Positions 61,342 to 64,000 of a stretch of 64,000 nucleotides of DNA are shown here, piece after piece. Each line of letters opens with the position of its first letter. Position 1 is the first letter of the stretch. This DNA is from Euborellia annulipes (Eukaryota > Arthropoda > Insecta > Dermaptera > Anisolabididae), in assembly GCA_023213315.1 (NCBI GenBank), contig JAKCPI010001727.1:23823-87822 (forward strand). Reading direction: 5' to 3'. A program made the translations under genes and the position numbers. A model generated the notes under the pieces. That model was given only the letters and a program-made list of their open reading frames with translations, was not told where the DNA came from and did no database searches.

Positions 61342-63159
61342 ATGAATTTATTCGGGTGGCTAAATGTTTGTTGGTTTATTTTGTGTTCGTATGCTAAGAA
61401 TGAAAATATTCAACTGAAGACTTCGTTGGATTTCTTGATGAGTTGGATTGACAAACATTTTGATCCTAATCAAGAAATTTATGTCTATTTTAATAAGGAA
61501 TATAAAAATGCAAATGAATTATCAAAGAAGTTAAATTCAAAAATGAATGGAATCTTGATAAAAAAATTGGGCGATTTTAATGATAAAATGATTCGAGATG
61601 CTGCAGGGCAAGAATATATTAATAATTAATCCGGATATTGTATTGGAAACGAATTTCGATCCGTTGGATAGGATTATCATATTATTTGATGATAAAGCAA
61701 GTTTGCAAATATTTTTCTTTTGACTACATCGTCTTAGTGTCCGAATACACTAATTTCTTCAGAACTTTGTACATCTGCTACATGCCAGACAACATTAACG
61801 AATATAAATATAAAATATTTATTAGAAAGCCTTGGGGAAGATAATCATACTGAACTAACGGGACCTTATGAATCTCTGTATTTCAATCGACCTAATTTAG
61901 AAGGTAGCACTCTCTCCTATACTACCAAAAAAACTCTAAAATATGAAATGAAATTAGAAGGGAAAGATGTAGCAATTAGAGACCACATTCTTCAAAAATG
62001 GAACGCCATCGAGGGAGAGTTCAAATTGTCAGATTTTGATATCTGTATATCAACAGAACCAGGGTTTACAAAAGAATTCTCGAATGCTTATCATATGATG
62101 TCTTTGTGTGTGGTGGTCCATAAAAGCCCAACTCTGGAATCTTGGGATGTGATTTTTAGAAGTTTTCACTGGAAAGTTTGGATGTGTTGTTGGATAACGT
62201 TGGTGTTCTCTGTGATTGCCTGGTTCTTGATTGAAAATTTCGTAAGATATCAACCTAAAACTTTATCAAAATTCATCGCAAATTTTGGACAAATCTATAG
62301 TATATTTTGGTCTGAACCAGTTCATTGGTTGGATAAGATAACGCACATTTCAGAAAGGATTCTAACAGTGAGTTTGATGTTTGTTTCCATTATTCTAATC
62401 TCAGGACTACAATCCAGTTTGTTCTCTTTGATGAACTTTCCTGGAACTTATCCAGATATTAATACTTTGACAGAATTAAAAAATGCTAAAATAGAGATTT
62501 TTTGTAAATTTAATGAAATTTGTAATTATTTATTTGGACGCAATATGTTTGAAGCTGATCCATTTTTACAACAGTTAGGGGAGCTCTGGAACGTAACTTA
62601 TGTCGAGATGGATACAGGACTTTTCTTGTTTAATATTCCACGGGAAGAATTCGATTCTTTTAAATTTAACAGAGCTCGATTATGAAAATGGAACTGTACC
62701 ATATTTTGAAACCTCATCCAAATGTATCACTAAATGATGTTTCATCTTAATCCAAATATTTCTTTAATCATGCCATGTGCTGAAGCTCGGAATTCACTCT
62801 CTTCAATTGCAATATATTCTTCGGAATTGCATATTATAGAAGAGATTTTGGGTGTTTTTCCACTACTGTATAAAGGTTATTGTTCAAAATTAATATTTCC
62901 TATAGAACTTAAAGAAATCTTTTAAGATTTTATGAGAATGGAATTGCTCAATGGCTGGATCACATGACTGAGTGGAGGAAATTAATTAAAATTTTAATTC
63001 AAAATAGATATCGTTCAAATTCTAAAGTTCGTGTTTTTATTTTTTAGAAGACTTAGAAGGAGCTTTATTATTTTAATATTCGGCAATAGTCTAGCAATTG
63101 TAATATTCTTAATTGAGTTAATTATTGGTAAAATTAGCCAACCGCCAAGGTTTTATTAA
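61342..63159 (+). pseudogene. IR pseudogene with many frameshifts (subfamily B)
   Basis: Signal peptide MNLFGWLNVCWFILCSYA and SWIDKHFDPNQEIYVYFN are intact. Frame breaks follow at about 61608 (extra base in GCAGGGCAAG), 61700, 61835 (GGGGAAG), 62655-62690, 62742 (GATGTTTCATC), 62920 and 63045. The stretch 61948-62685 is open through S1, M1 (ITLVFSVIAWFLIENFV), pore SIFWSEPVHW and M2 (SERILTVSLMFVSIILISGL). M3 has the same 1-bp deletion as the copy at 57194 (GAGCTTTATTATT). The tail would read KISQPPRFY. Clearly dead, yet with a good promoter. Confidence 0.9.
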
Positions 63160-63240
63160 CCAATCTTTCTGGAATGCACTGAACAAGATTAAGATTAAGC
63201 ATTTCAATCTTTATTTTTAGCTTCTCAATTAATACTATTG

Positions 63241-63515
63241 ATTTTTTTTTTTTTTTTAACACTACACTTTTTTCTCATTCACACTCACACTCACAGTCAC
63301 ATTCACACAGTCTTTCCGGCAACTCAGGCCATATAAGACTTTTTACGATATCCGTTATTGATAAATATACATATATATGGGGTCCAGGCATTCTTATTTA
63401 AGCCATTTGGTATCCAATTGGCTTAAATAAAATCATCAGACTGCCTGGGGTCCGAACCCGCGACGTTTGGTATACGAGTTGCTTACGCTAACACTCTACG
63501 CCATCTCCAAGGGCT
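63241..63515 (-). mobile_element. tRNA-derived SINE, family 2
   Basis: Minus strand: head AGCCCTTGGAGATGGCGTAG (A-box region), GGGTTCGGACCCC (B box), then a body with an inverted repeat AAGCCAATTGG/CCAAATGGCTT, GAATGCCTGGACCCC, CTTATATGGCCTGAGTTGCC, a GTGTGA-type repeat and a poly-A tail (poly-T at 63240-63258). Truncated relative at 14368. Confidence 0.8.
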
Positions 63516-64000
63516 ATTGGCTTTCATGTAATATATTAGGAATTATTAATGTAAGAGTCTGAGAATATTACCAGGGCTTCTGACACAGGAAACTTAGGGG
63601 AGACTTTAAAAATCTGCCCGAAAAAACGATATATGAAGATTGTGTTAATCAGCAGAATAGCAGTCCAGCCATTCTCCTCAAGGAGAGATATTCATCCACA
63701 AAAGAAGGAAGATATTTCTTAGGGTATTAACTGACTCCAAAGCAGATCTAATTTAGATTCCTGACTAGTATGCTCCTTGTCTGGGACAAAATACTCTAAA
63801 AGGAACGCACACTTTAAGAGAAAAAGGCTCAAAAGATATAAACTTAAATAGTTTTTTTTTATTTATTTTGATTTATTTATTTATATCTATATAGAAAGGA
63901 AAATATAATTCATAAATTACAGGTGATTACCTCAAAATCTTTGTATTTTTTAATTTTAATTTAATTGCATAACGTGTATAGTGTCATCACATCTTTTATC
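63516..64000. other. Spacer to the window end
   Basis: TATTAATGTAAGAGTCTGAG, CCAGCCATTCTCCTCAAGGA and AGATTCCTGACTAGTATGCT repeat 59100-59600. AT-rich end. No gene begins before 64000. Confidence 0.5.

Noticed and set aside
1..64000. Classification as canonical glutamate receptors or conserved co-receptors (IR8a, IR25a type)
   Set aside because: Proteins are about 610-650 residues with no large amino-terminal LIVBP domain, are intronless and occur as a fast-evolving tandem array, which fits divergent IRs and not the conserved single-copy co-receptors.

Overview
This is an AT-rich, intron-poor stretch of animal nuclear DNA, almost certainly from an arthropod and probably an insect. It is dominated by one head-to-tail tandem array of divergent ionotropic receptors (IRs), the chemosensory branch of the ionotropic glutamate receptor superfamily. 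All sixteen gene-sized copies lie on the + strand. Each intact copy is a single exon of about 607-647 codons. It encodes a signal peptide, an N-terminal domain of about 220 residues, a short S1 segment, M1, a pore segment, M2, an S2 lobe and M3. An arthropod source is supported by the IR architecture, a TCAGT-type initiator in front of most genes, and the mobile elements (hAT, mariner and Harbinger-like MITEs, tRNA-derived SINEs, LINE pieces). The species cannot be named from this sequence.

Layout. Subfamily A fills 1-25 kb: a 5'-cut gene at 1-1200, genes at 4105, 8217, 15296 and 23240, a one-frameshift copy at 20054, and a truncated, SINE-interrupted pseudogene at 13112-13873. Subfamily B fills 28-64 kb: intact genes at 28767, 44471 and 52450, copies with one main lesion at 32305, 35710 and 57194, and badly broken copies at 38484, 47927 and 61342. 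So six full-length copies read through, one more reads through but is cut by the window edge, and nine are disrupted. The gene at 23240 is intermediate between the two subfamilies.

The spacers are also duplicated. In subfamily A, most spacers carry a fossil 5' end of an older IR copy, with its promoter, ahead of the next gene. In subfamily B, spacers carry a 3'-flank block and then a fossil S2 fragment (the EEILGVFPLLYKGY region) about 200-300 bp before the next start codon. Transposons have inserted into these units, and paralogous empty sites often let the target-site duplications be read directly.

Regulation. A near-constant core-promoter block places an initiator (TCAGTTGA...) 34-38 nt before most start codons. 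Subfamily A adds a conserved POU/homeodomain-like element 217-274 bp upstream. Subfamily B has CATGCAAT about 22-27 bp before the initiator. The receptors are presumably expressed in chemosensory neurons and used with an IR co-receptor (inference).

The least expected signals are two long palindromes (12895-13111 and 27730-28130) whose arms carry hammerhead-ribozyme-like cores, a receptor with an internally duplicated M1 made by recombination between paralogues, an M3 frameshift shared by two copies, and a twin-primed LINE insertion carried by two array units.
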